Source: Gamarada debralockiae (taxonomy: Eukaryota > Ascomycota > Leotiomycetes > Helotiales > Hyphodiscaceae). Taken from it: a stretch of DNA of 64,000 nt. Below are positions 45,178 through 55,931 of this stretch, one piece after another. A model generated the notes under the pieces. It did not search any database. It worked only from the letters and a program-made list of their open reading frames with translations, and was not told the origin of the DNA. The stretch is taken from contig NXFV01000913.1 of NCBI GenBank assembly GCA_002803225.1, positions 1 through 64,000 of the forward strand, written 5' to 3'. Made by a program: the position numbers and the translations under genes. Position 1 is the stretch's first letter. Each line of letters opens with the position of its first letter.

Positions 45178-46546
45178 TTTGAATAATGGGATTAATAAAA
45201 TCTGGTCCGCTTTTGCCCTCTTCTTTCTTGCGAGAAGTCCTGTTACTATTGTTAATGGTGATGATCATAATGACGATCTAAAAAGTGGACATAAAGTGTT
45301 ACCTAGGAACAAGCTGCTACCACACGATAGTTAGCATTACTAGTAATTCATGAAAAAGGGAATTCTCACAGTCAAGAACCGATTGTGACTAGAGCTTCTT
45401 AAGTTTAGAGGCAGATGTAAGGATCATGGGAGCAAAAGACAAGGGCGAACCGAGCGATGAATTAGACGGATAATGTAGGAGATTTTAGTGCTAATCCTGG
45501 ATAAAAACAAGGTATTTATGTTAAAACTGCTTATAGCCAGGACCAACCTTCTTACTAAGGCCATAGCGGTCTCTTTATAACTAACATACTTGGTATTGTA
45601 TTAACGCGGGAGAGGCCCTTGTGAGGCTCAGACCCTTCTAAGGTTCGATGTTAAGCTGAAAACGGTCCGCCGACAGACACCCCGTACGCGTCAGCGATGC
45701 CGTTAAGCAGGCCGGCACCCAGCTTGAGCTAGACCAATTAAATCTAGACCACTGTAGAATATTGCCGTGATCACATGTTGGGCAGCGGGAATTCGCGATG
45801 CAATGCTCGGGGGCCCCGGATGTCAATCCCTGTGGTTCACCGCACAGCTGGACCTGGTCGCGCCAGGGACCCTCCTAAAGAGGTGGCTCAACACTCAAGT
45901 GACATGTTCCGAGACGGAGGTTCTCGCCGCCCGCTACCAAAGCGTGACCCTAACTGATCCTGATATGCCTCGGCAGTCCCTTACTTAGGTAGTCCCGCGG
46001 GGCTTCGAGAGCCTCTGAATCCACCAAGCTTTCTTCCTCGTCTCTTTGTCAGCAGTACCCATCACTAACCATCCTTCCAAAACGAAAAGAAAGTATTCTT
46101 GTTACGTTGTATAAGGCTATTTTTGTAGGAGTGTTGAATGACTTGAAATTCCTCGTATTACTTGTAAAGAACCCAGGGACCTATCTTCCTATAGATATAT
46201 CTATCCTTCGGAAATATCAACCTACGCTACAGGCCTGTTGCCCAGACTACAGTCAACTGGAAGTAGGCAGAGGCAGCAGGGGCTTGGAGATGGTTAGCTT
46301 TCAACACCGACGGGATCAGGCAGGTTGACTTTCAACAAGGAGCCTTGAAAGAAGTGTTGCGTGAAAAATAGCTGGGATGCTTAGCTCGCTTTGCGAAGGC
46401 CCACATTCAAAGTTCGGATGCAGCGGATGCAATATGAGTACCGCTTCTTCAGTGTATATATATTTCTGATCATTGGTTCTTGGAAATGAAGATGGTGTCC
46501 ATGTTGTCCGAGTTTTCCGAGACTAGGCACTTGATAGACTGTGAAA
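45178..46546. other. Intergenic stretch
   Basis: No supported gene. 45640-45990 is more GC-rich with short frames on both strands but no domain. The last 200 bp are the likely promoter of the AttH-like gene. Confidence 0.4.
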
Positions 46547-47695
46547 ATGAAGGCCATTTTGCTCATTTCAGGGCTGCTGGCATTGGCCGATACTATAAAG
46601 CTTCCTTCCTTCTCTCCTGGTGATTTTCCGCCTAGCACTATCGAAAACGACGGAGTAAGTTCTTTGCCCCAAGGCACGAAGGAAACTAGCTAACAGATAT
46701 CCCAGACTTCTGTAGCCCGATATGATGTCCGTCAGACCATGTGGTTTGTTGACCCAAAGTTGCATTTGGTCAATTCGTAAGTCTATCAGACCTTAAATCA
46801 TGGAGCCTTTGTAAAGACTAACACTTGGCACGAGGTGGTATTTCGTTTTTTTCTTAACGGCCCATGATGGTCGCAAATTCAATTTGATGGCTAATCCCAC
46901 GATTATTGGGAACAATGCATCTCTCGCACTCTTCTCCTTCAATGATCTTCAGACCCTTACTGGTAATGGTTCGACATACATAGTACCAGCCGAAGGACTG
47001 AGTAACGACATCTTCAATCTTCGCACGAGTATTCAGAACTTCAGTAGCCCTGCGGGATCCGACAACTATACAGACCTTCACTTCACTGGTAAGGGTTATG
47101 GATTTGGAGGAATCGATGTCCGCCTGCGCCCCACGGGGAAGAACATATACATGGGCGGATCTGGTGTCATCCACTTACCCGGTACTGGAAACAACGTCAC
47201 CGTCGCACCTCCAGGCGCCTCCTGGTACTGGGTATGTCTACTGCTTCTACGGTACTCAACCCTATAACATTCGGCTGATAGTACAAACAGGGTAACCCGC
47301 ACATGCGATTGAATGGCACTTTCGAAGCGTACGGACAAACACTCTCCATCGACTCAGACCAGTCTTTCGCATACTTGGAGCGTCAATGGGGAATATTTAA
47401 CATAAGCGGTGGCTACTTCGCTTTCTACCTGTACCTGTCCAACGGGCTTATGATACAGTCATGGGTCATAGCTCCTGATGCAAAGGGTTATGGTAACAGC
47501 TCCTATGCTACAATATTGCATCCGGGCGGCAAGCACGAGCTCCTGACGCTTGGCCCGAAGTCGGGTGCCTGGAACACCTCTATAAGCCAACACTCCGGGT
47601 TGACGTACTTTCACGACTTTTGTTTGGAGTTTGAGGATAGCAACTCCATCATTTACTTCCACCAGGCCATTTGGGACGCGGAGGAGTTGCCGTAG
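46547..47695 (+). CDS. Secreted AttH/CrtC-like protein (kievitone-hydratase / Diels-Alderase-like family)
   Basis: Exons 46547-46654, 46706-46776, 46835-47231 and 47291-47695 close to 326 aa with GT-AG introns of about 50-60 bp. The first 16 residues (MKAILLISGLLALADT) are a signal peptide. Family-type blocks are SWYFVFFLTAHDGRKFNLMA, DLHFTGKGYGFGGIDVRLRP, SWYW at the end of exon 3, YLERQWGIFNISGGYFAFYL then YLSNGLMIQSWVI, and a C-terminal CLEFEDSNSIIYFHQAIWD. This tandem lipocalin-like fold is known from kievitone hydratase and fungal Diels-Alderase-like proteins. The exact reaction is unknown; extracellular modification of a plant or fungal metabolite is an inference. Several N-x-S/T sites are present. 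It appears intact. Confidence 0.75.
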
Positions 47696-48200
47696 ACTGT
47701 GGGTGCACCTTGGCTTGCGGACTCGTATGGGGAGGGTTACGGGGTGTGGGAAGGGAAGCAGGTGGAGATTTTTGGGCATGTCGAGCAGCTCCCCCCTCAG
47801 GTTCTCCCTCTGTGATGACGCGCCCTACATATAAAGTTCTTCAAGCCGAATTACCCCCTTGGCTTAAGTAAGAGTGCTAGAAATTTGCCGCGTTTAAGGC
47901 TGTCAAATGAAATCTGTGCTCTGGTTATTGTATGGTAACTGTTTTTTTTATACATATCTCGGGTTCCGGCAACCCTCCAATTCTTCCCTCCTTAGATATC
48001 AATACATACATGAATTTACCTTACAATATCGTCCGATCCGACAAAGACCCACTCCAATGTCCACTCCCATTCCTCTTCCCAAAACCATCAAACATCTTCG
48101 ATCTCCATTCTAGGAGGTCACAGCACTTCCCCGTCATATTAACACATCATCGCGATACCTTTAACACTGCATCTTCGTATTACTCTTACACTCTACTAAC

Positions 48201-49796
48201 ATGTCTGGACGAGGCAGTGGTCTGTCAGATGAAATATTAGCCTGTTTTAGCCACCCTATTTGGGCTAGATTAGCCCCCTTTCTACGTGTATATACCCCCC
48301 TTTTTCTTTTGCACCCTACTTTTACTCTTCAGTTGAGTCTATTTTCCCCATCCGATATGGCCGTAGTCGTGGGGTTGGAGATGACAACATCAATTCCAAC
48401 ACTGGTCGCAGCACTCGTAGCAGCAGCCAGGGCCAGAACACTGGCAATGCTGGCGGCGGCAACAATGTGGGAAGGAAGCAGCCCTGGTTTCCCTCTCGAT
48501 CTAGACTTCGTGAGGTAAGTATCGTGGTTCACCTTCACTTCATGTACTGCCGTCGAGGTATTAGATGGGTGGACAACCTGGATCGCAACCTGGTGCTCAA
48601 CAAGGTCAATTTGGAGGACAACCTGATGTCCAGCAGAGTCAATTTGGTCACCAACCTGGCAACCGGCCGGGTCGATTTGGTCACTTTGGTGCTCAGACTG
48701 GTAACCAGCCAGGTCACTTTGGAGGGTGCCTTGTAAGCATTCACTACTAAACTTTTCTGTTCTCCTGTTTTTTGCTTACCTCATTCTAGCCCATTGGTCA
48801 AAATCGCAACCCCTCCCAGCCTCCTCTCATAGGTCCTCCTAGTCCTAGTCTTCCTCGAAACTCCTCACACCCTACAGGTTTCGGCACTCCAAGTTCTGTT
48901 CCACAAACTCCGCGAACCCCGGTGCCGTGAGCTCTAGACTTACCCTACAATCTGGTGTTCCAGCACCGCCTGATACTACGCCCTCTCGAAAGCGCCTGCG
49001 TGAGCTGCTTGTCAAACCCCAGATGCGTACTGAAGGGAAAGCGTCCTGCAGGTCAAGCTGCTGAGACTCCCACCCTGACAGTTACCCAAGCTGAGGATTT
49101 TCTCAAGAAGAGTGACGAGGAGTTGTTCCGTAAGCTTGATGTCGAGATTCGCTGGGACACATTTATGTGGTACTTCAATAAGTTCGTAGATCATTTGATC
49201 AAGCGAGTCTACGGAAAGGACATTGATATGCAGTCCGACGTTTATCAGGCTGCTCGCACCAAGGTCATGGACAATTCAAATCATACAAGGACAAGATGTT
49301 TGCCGCGCTCGATTCCCATGTCAAGACTGTCGCTAAGGAGTTTCCCCCAGGTTGTTAACATGCATGGTGAGGAGCTTAGCGACTTCTTCCGCAACCTCTT
49401 CAATGAATCCAACTTTATGAAGGGTTGGTATTACATGGACGGCTACCTCGATATCAACCGGTCGCTGGTTTATGCAGACCTGCTATGTTACCCCAGCCTG
49501 CAAGATCTTGGAGGATCGCGGTTCTTTGGATGATAAGAACCTACGTAAAGAGTTGCTTGATATTTACGATGAGCTTCCAGCTGATACTATATTCGGCGAA
49601 GTCCATAGAAGCCAGTTCTATGAGCTGAACGAACGTCACCGCAATCAACGCCGCACTACGAAGAAGCTCATCGGCACGACTGTCAAAAAGTTCCTCCTCC
49701 AAGGGAGTTGTTACTAACCGCGACGAAGATAACGGCCCATCTTCTGATCAGGACTACGTATACCTCCAGTTTTCTGACCATGTTCCTATGGGTTGA
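48201..49796 (+). pseudogene. Decayed Gly/Gln-rich protein gene of unknown family
   Basis: The start MSGRGS at 48201 leads through probable introns to an Arg/Gly/Ser/Asn-rich part (NTGRSTRSSSQGQN, 48350-48515). An exon of repeats of the QPGxQxGQFGGQ type (48565-48733, bounded by good splice sites) and a Pro/Ser-rich exon (48789-48930) follow. A lysine-rich RKRLRELLVKPQMRTEGK and a globular part (EDFLKKSDEELFRKLDVEIR, MWYFNKFVDHLIKRVYGKD, FFRNLFNESNFMKGWYYMDG, KNLRKELLDIYDELPADTIF) end at a stop at 49796. Frame changes are needed near 48925, 49043, 49275, 49350, 49485 and 49703. The disordered RG/GQ-rich N-terminus suggests an RNA-binding or structural ancestor, but I cannot name the family. 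Confidence 0.55.
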
Positions 49797-50053
49797 ATCA
49801 AGGCCCACTGCTCTTTCGAATTACCATTGCCAATTTGATCCCGTTCTGGGCGGCGGTCTAGAATGCTTTGCCTTCACATATACACAATTCCCTGAAATAA
49901 TCCCCTTCTCTGCCTAAATGAATCGCACACAAACAATTTCACCTTTCACTTTCCAAAGTACTTACATTGCACTGTGTTTCCCTGATGATGGTCTGGGCTG
50001 GTCTGCAATGCTGCATTTGGGCGGCGATACAGGTAGCGTCATAGAAACAAATC

Positions 50054-50130
50054 AATTGAATTTTTAAACTGCTTTGAATGATTTCCGGAATTAACGACTT
50101 GAATTTGATCATAAACATAAAAATTCAATT
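50054..50130. repeat. Short AT-rich inverted repeat
   Basis: AATTGAATTTTTA at 50054-50066 is inverted at 50118-50130 (TAAAAATTCAATT). No target duplication; it may be a hairpin or a small element remnant. Confidence 0.4.
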
Positions 50131-50354
50131 ATTTTACAGGCGCTGTGGGTGTTTCTCTACCATGTTGCGGAGTTGTATTGGAATTTTGGTGGGGATTACT
50201 CAATTTGAACCCCTAAACTGACCGGAACCCCTTGAAACCGTTCGCAATTCTGTACGTTCGGTAAAATGAACTGTTGCCTGACGTTCTGCACGGCTTTGTT
50301 CTCCGCCGTGCTCAGCTTATGTGTTGTCTCGCTAAGAAACACTCCCTACCCACC

Positions 50355-50605
50355 CTCTTCAGGGCCAAAATAAGTGGCCCAAATTGGTATATGTGCCTCA
50401 CCAAAACATATACTTCAGCAATAATAAAAATTCCACAAAACTTGATTAAATCTACTGAAACTTGATCTTAAAGCTCTAAAGAAAGTCAAACTATCTTTCG
50501 ACTAATTTTTAGAAATTCTAATTAAGGTTATACTATTGTTCTTTAAGCCTGACAGAAGGGCATAGGCACGGGCCAATTTGGGCCGCTTTTTTTGGCCCTG
50601 AAGAG
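50355..50605. mobile_element. 251-bp TIR element (MITE-like)
   Basis: CTCTTCAGGGCCAAAA at the left end (50355-50370) and its inverse at the right end (50590-50605) belong to arms of about 40 bp with few mismatches, including a shared GGCCCAAATTGG. A CCACC direct repeat flanks both ends (50350-50354 and 50606-50610) and may be the target duplication. The interior is AT-rich and non-coding. Confidence 0.65.
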
Positions 50606-50786
50606 CCACCTATGTCTTCTCATTGCCCCATTCTGCCCTCACTAAAAAAAATTCCTCCCGACAGCCCCCTGGGGGACCGTGACATAATGTTAAGACGTAC
50701 TACTACCACTACCACCGTCCATTTTTAAACTACCAAAATCACGATTATAGAGAAACACACATATAAATCCTCCATCGCCAGAAACA

Positions 50787-51422
50787 ATGACGCCCGAGAA
50801 ACCAAGCAGCAGCACATTATTGCAGGCCAAACTCCCCTTCGTCCCTGCTGCAGAACTAGAAGAGATGCGAAAAGCCGGTCGACCGCACGCCTCTGAATCC
50901 TGGATTTCCAAGACCCACCCACCTCTATTCTGGGAACCGCTCCAAGCCAAGCCGGCCTCCGAAAAGCTCGCCGTCATGAAAGCCGCACTAGAGGCTGGCG
51001 CCGACCCCAATGAGCTGGACCACGAGCCCAACGTACGAAAACATCGCGGCCGTCCGCTGCACTGCGCGCTGGCTGCTGGACGAGGCCTGGCTATCTTTCA
51101 GGGCAAGGTTCCTTGGGCTGCTACGAAGGAGAATTTGCCTGTTATTGGGTTGTTGTTGCAGTATGGTGCTGATCCACGCCTAATGGGTCAGCCTGTGCTG
51201 GTTCCTACTTTGAGGTCGGCTGTTGAGGAGGCCGAGGGGAATTTGCTTGAGGCGGAGACGGGGAGCTGTCCGCCATCGACTCCGGATGAGGACTTGAAGG
51301 AGGTCGCAGAGTTTTATCGTATGGCTTTAGGGTTGTTGAGGGAGGCTGCGAAGAGGTTGGATGAGGCTGAGATGGAAACAGAGAAATCTAAAAAAGGAAA
51401 GGGGGTTTTCTGGGGAGCTTGA
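50787..51422 (+). CDS. Ankyrin-repeat-like protein
   Basis: Single-exon gene, 211 aa. Two degenerate ankyrin-type repeats are visible: residues about 60-96 (KLAVMKAALEAGADPNELDH then GRPLHCALAAGR) and about 114-150 (NLPVIGLLLQYGADPRLMG then LRSAVEEAE). An N-terminal Pro/Ser leader precedes them. A helical, charged C-terminus (EFYRMALGLLREAAKRLDEA, then a Lys/Glu-rich tail) follows. No signal peptide or catalytic motif. It is probably a cytosolic interaction protein of unknown partner. It lies between two TIR elements, and its stop codon is only 29 bp before the hAT-like one. The frame is intact and the composition is coding-like. Confidence 0.75.
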   Translation: MTPEKPSSSTLLQAKLPFVPAAELEEMRKAGRPHASESWISKTHPPLFWEPLQAKPASEKLAVMKAALEAGADPNELDHEPNVRKHRGRPLHCALAAGRGLAIFQGKVPWAATKENLPVIGLLLQYGADPRLMGQPVLVPTLRSAVEEAEGNLLEAETGSCPPSTPDEDLKEVAEFYRMALGLLREAAKRLDEAEMETEKSKKGKGVFWGA

Positions 51423-51451
51423 GATTTTGGTGATCATTTGTATATGACAAG

Positions 51452-51979
51452 CAGGCTGGTTTTCGATTAAGGCGATAAGGCATAAATTGATTATCGCGCT
51501 AAAAATGCCGATTATCGATAATTACAATCTACAGGGTAAATAAATGTAAAATACTGTGGAAATTACGAGCTGTCTGACCAATCAGCTGGTCAGGATATGT
51601 CTTTTTGGCATCTAATTGGTCAGACCCCGTGGCGTCATTTGACATTTATTTACACTTGTAGGATATATCATTTATCGATATCGATAACTCCGATATTTAA
51701 TTATTTTTCACTTAAAACTTTCTTTGTCTTATTATTTTTAAACTAGAAAGTATAAATGTCTTATAAAATTCTTTTAATACTTTAAATTCTTTAAATTGAG
51801 TTGGATATTTCTTAGATTTTTACTCGTATTCGGATAATTCTGCTGTTAGACGAGGAAAGCGGTAAACCTATTAATTTTATTGGACCCACTATTATCATTT
51901 AATTTCGATAATTATCGATAATCGTTATCGGCGATTATCGATCGGTCATATCGATAATAAATTACCAAAAACCAGCCTG
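51452..51979. mobile_element. 528-bp hAT-like non-autonomous element
   Basis: The ends are CAGGCTGGTTTT on the left and its near-perfect inverse on the right (AAAAACCAGCCTG). An 8-bp flanking duplication, ATGACAAG / ATGACAAC (7 of 8), is at 51444-51451 and 51980-51987. CA...TG ends with 8-bp duplications are the hAT hallmark. Subterminal regions are filled with repeated ATTATCGATAAT-type words on both sides, as in hAT subterminal binding regions. An inner pair of TCTGACCAAT / ATTGGTCAGA arms is also present. No transposase. Confidence 0.75.
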
Positions 51980-51987
51980 ATGACAAC

Positions 51988-53522
51988 CATGATTTAGGGA
52001 GTACGATGGCAGCTAGAGCCGCAAGCTAGGTTGTTTCGAAATGGTCCGTATTGAATTCTTTTAAGTATATATATGGGGATATTCATACTAATAGGCTGGA
52101 GTTATTTTATTTCTTTCTTAGCTTTGGACACGAATTTTTTTTAGGCGTTGAAGCACGATGATATAAGCCTTAATTAATGGACTAAAGCAACTTAGTAACA
52201 TATATATAGTCGTCTCTATAATAAATCGCATTCAATTAAAAAGTTATCGACGAGACGCCCCCACGGACGAACTTTGAACACATGACGTAACCACGGTTGC
52301 AAACTCATAATCTTCTTCGTCAACATTGACCTGGAATCCAGACTTGACTTGCATATCGGGCAATGGCATCCTCGTTGAGGGAAAGTCACTGAGGGAAGAG
52401 CTCTCTTCTTATATGAAGTGGGGCGTTGGTGAATATATGAACTGTGTATAGGCTGAAATACAGATTTCTGCTCTTCTCACTTGACAGAAGCATAAAGCGC
52501 AGGGAAAGGAACACTCAATCTGACTTGCTAATCGGGGATCCTTGGGGATGACTTTGCTCCCTCCTCCAACACTGACGTCGGTCTACAAATGCAGAACAAA
52601 GCTTTTTGAGGAGTCCTTAACCAACCGGATAAAACTTCCGATACCATATTCCAGTTCACGACCAGGACTAGCAAGTTAACGTCTTTGCATACGACTACTG
52701 CACACCTCAAGAAATAACATTTTCCTCATCTCAGAGTGCCACCACCTTGGCAAAACCCTCAGCAACGGCATGTGATTTATTTTTGTCGCTTGACACATCG
52801 TCGTCGACGCCCTTCTCGCCATCGATACTTCTTAACCAGCCACCCCAGACCTCCTAAAGAGTAGTCACTCGCAGGCACGCTTTCTCAATTCCAATCACTC
52901 ACAAACACAGTCACTTGAGTAACAATCTGCAGTGCTCTTTGGTTGACGGCTCCAAGTCTACATTGGAGGAGGTATTGCCAACTGTATTGTCGTTGTCTCC
53001 TTCCTTGCTCAGAAGGAGCATGTTTATAAATAAAATATCAAGAGTTTATCAGTAAGATTGGAAAAACGACAAGAGAATCGAGGCCAGTCCGTCGTCTTTC
53101 TCTCGCTGCAAATAATGGCGATGAAAAAAATATTGAGGAGCGGCAAGCAGGGGCAGCTACTTAGCTGATGTCGTATTTTTCATCAAGAAAACGTCAGGGA
53201 GTAAGGGTAAAGTGCCATCTTGTTTGTATTATTCTGCTTCCTATCCCACATCCCAACTCTCGATTTCATAAGACAGGGGCGGAAGAGGTGGTACATACAG
53301 GCCACACCATCCATGAACTTAGCGCCTATCCAAGCTCCTCGAGCAAATGGTATAGTCGCAAACCAGGTTCTTTGTTCACAAAGACCGCGAACACCCGCTA
53401 ATATGCATGCCCATAGCTACCTCTGAATGAAGAGATAGGTCCCAAGTGCCAATTTGCCTCCCAAACACCAATCCTTAATAAAAGCAAACATATATTCCTC
53501 TCCTGCACTTGTACAAGTACAC
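51988..53522. other. Intergenic stretch
   Basis: No supported gene on either strand. The right part is presumably the 3' flank of the Cac2 gene. Short frames at 52528-52710 and 53168-53426 have no domain. Confidence 0.45.
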
Positions 53523-55931
53523 TCATGAACCTGCAGGCTTCACACTCTGGTCACCAACCAGCGTCGGTGCAATTCTCCGCTTCTTCTTCTCGTGCCCTCC
53601 ATCCTCCTTCTCGCTCTCACTTGCGTCTCGCTTCACGCCACTCACCGAGCTGGTCGTGCTTCTCGGAGTCTGTGGAGGAGTTGTCATTGGGACGCCGGAG
53701 ATGAAACCCAGCCCTACATTGCTGGCTGTGACACCAGGGATGGTCCCACCCACGAGAGTTGGATTGTTAATGATCGTGCCCGTAGCGGGAGTCGCGTACG
53801 ATGCTTGTGTTGCGATCGAAGAGGTAGAATTGGATCGGGTTGGCGATGAAGGTCGGACCGTAGGACCGTGGGGTGCAGGCGGAGGTGACGGTGCGATGGA
53901 GTAGTTCGACGAGGTGCGCTGATGATTGCCGCTTGGGAAAGGCGATGGCGGGGCGATCGTTGAAGTGGGCGTGGCCATTGGCGTGTTTTGTGAAGAGGAG
54001 ACAGCAGTGCTGCACAAAGTGGGGTGTTTGGCCGTTGGGACATCGCCAGTGTAGACTTGACCAAGCTCGCCAGGTGAAAAGGTCAAAGTTGAGCAGAAAC
54101 CGTCCGAAGAGGTCATAAGCAAAGTAAGGCCATCAGTGGACCTGCAGAATGTTAGCAAATGGCGGCAGCTTCATCAGAATTTTGCTCACCAGGTTAGATC
54201 TGTAAATGTCGCGCAATGTAAATTGCTCACGACGCAAAGCGGGGTCTGCTGTTGTGTATCATATAGGAGCACCGAGTCTTCTGTTGCAACAGCATAAACC
54301 ATTCGATATGGCAGTGAGAATGCCATTGTGGGCCCTGGCGATGCTGAGTTCGTTTCAACCTCCAGCTGCTTCGGTTTGGGTGAGGATGTAGGCCGAGAAG
54401 GATCACTCGTCTGTGGCACCAGTGGTGGAGGCTCCATGACGGAATGGGCTGGTGACTTGGGTACCACTGGGTCTGGAAGAGCTGGCATCATATCATCTGC
54501 TGAGGAAGTATCGATCGTGATGTGCTTCGTAGGAGGTGGGGCTTTTCGAGGTGTGTAGTAGACGGGAGAACACTTGACGGCAACGGAGGGCTTCTTGTGG
54601 CCTGGAAGATGAGCGATAGGGGGCTTATTGATCCCACCACGAGTATAGATGTAGACCGTATTGATGACCTCGTAAAGGGTCTTTGCTGATTCATCTGGAC
54701 CACGCTGTTGGGTCTGATATTGACCTGCTGGCGTGAACAAAAGACTGCCATCGGGAGTGAAGGTTAATCGACGGAAGAATGACTTGAGTGTATCGTTGGC
54801 GTAAATGTTCGCGTTCTTGACACCAAGCCCTGTATAGGGTTTTGGCGAAGTCTCCATCGGCATGACGGCTGGTAAGGGCAATGAAGGTGCTGGCGAAGCT
54901 GAGCGACGCATCGACATGGCAGGAGAAGCTGCGCCGAAAGATGATCTTCTGCTATGACTTATAACGCTCGGAGGGTTCATTGGCAGTGCCAAAGACGTTG
55001 GGGTACCAGGACATGAGGGAGCTGGTGAACCCATGTTATTGGCCGTAAGCTCGGCGGGCAGTTGTGAACGCAATCCAAAATCCGGGGGAGCTGGGCTATT
55101 CGATGAAATCCTTCTCCCCGGTAAATCCATCTTTATGTTGATGCCAACCCTCTTGGGATCCTCCCGGTTTTCCAGAGTAAATTGCCCATCCTTCGTTCTC
55201 AATGTGTATATGTGTACTGATCGATCGGAAGATTGAGTCGCGATGTATTCGTTGAGGGGGTCCCATGTAACACCTTGAACGTAATGTTGATGTTCGGCGA
55301 TTTGTCGTACAAGTGATCCTATATATGTGAGCATCCATTGCAGGGAGTAGGATGAAGTACCAACCAGTCTGTGCGTTGTATATCCTCGCAATATTGTCCA
55401 TGCTGCCAATTATGAAGTAGACGCCGTCCGGAGACCATGCAAGATCATAAATCTCAGCACCAGAAGACCGAACCATGTGCTTTGTCCGCCAGACTTCCTT
55501 ATCTTCAGTTCCATCACTTCCGAAAGCCGGCGTTGCGGTCTTCCCTTCGTCCAGGACCCAAAGAATGACATTTCCGTCATCACCAGCAGACGCCAGTAGA
55601 TCTCCTATTCTTGAATTAGCAAGCGTTCAAGAAGTATTGGACCTGAATTGCCTACCTCGCGGAGCCCAGCGTACAACATTGACAGCCTGCGTATGCTTTG
55701 CTAGGGTAGCCAGGTAGTCGATTTTCCGATCCTCTCCATCGGAATCTAGCTTCCATAACTGCGTATGTCCATCAGTACTGCCCTGGATGCTTTCCCGAAA
55801 GATCCTCATACCCTAACATTGTTATCTCCTCCTCCCGTGGCCAACCTCCCCTTCTCCCCTTTCTGAAAGTCTGCAGAGTATATGGGCAGATTCGATTCAT
55901 GCCAATTGATTATGAGAGGCGTGCTTTTCAT
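53523..55931 (-). CDS. cac2: Chromatin assembly factor 1 subunit B (Cac2, WD40)
   Basis: Exons 55931-55812, 55758-55656, 55604-55365, 55318-54190 and 54141-53523 join by GT-AG and close to 736 aa. Cac2/p60 is the WD40 subunit of the CAF-1 histone H3-H4 chaperone, which deposits nucleosomes behind replication forks. The start MKSTPLIINWHESNLPIYSA, the GRLATGGGDNNVRLWKL block, then HTQAVNVVRWAPRGDLLASA, GDDGNVILWVLDEG, EIYDLAWSPDGVYFIIGSMD and HHYVQGVTWDPLNEYIATQS-type repeats are diagnostic for the N-terminal propeller blades. After a Ser/Pro-rich insertion (about residues 220-300) come SFFRRLTFTPDGSLLFTPAG and the last blades (MVYAVATEDSVLLYDTQQQ, FTDLTWSTDGLTLLMTSSDG). The C-terminus is a Pro/Ser/Thr-rich tail with a basic KKKRRIAPTLV. 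A nuclear location is expected. Confidence 0.92.

Noticed and set aside
46835..47290. Unspliced reading of the AttH-like gene through 47267
   Set aside because: A GTATGT donor at 47232 and CAG acceptor at 47290 restore the family sequence in frame; the read-through ends in an unrelated tail.
54186..54751. Several overlapping frames within cac2
   Set aside because: All are shadows of the WD40 gene, whose five-exon model closes exactly.
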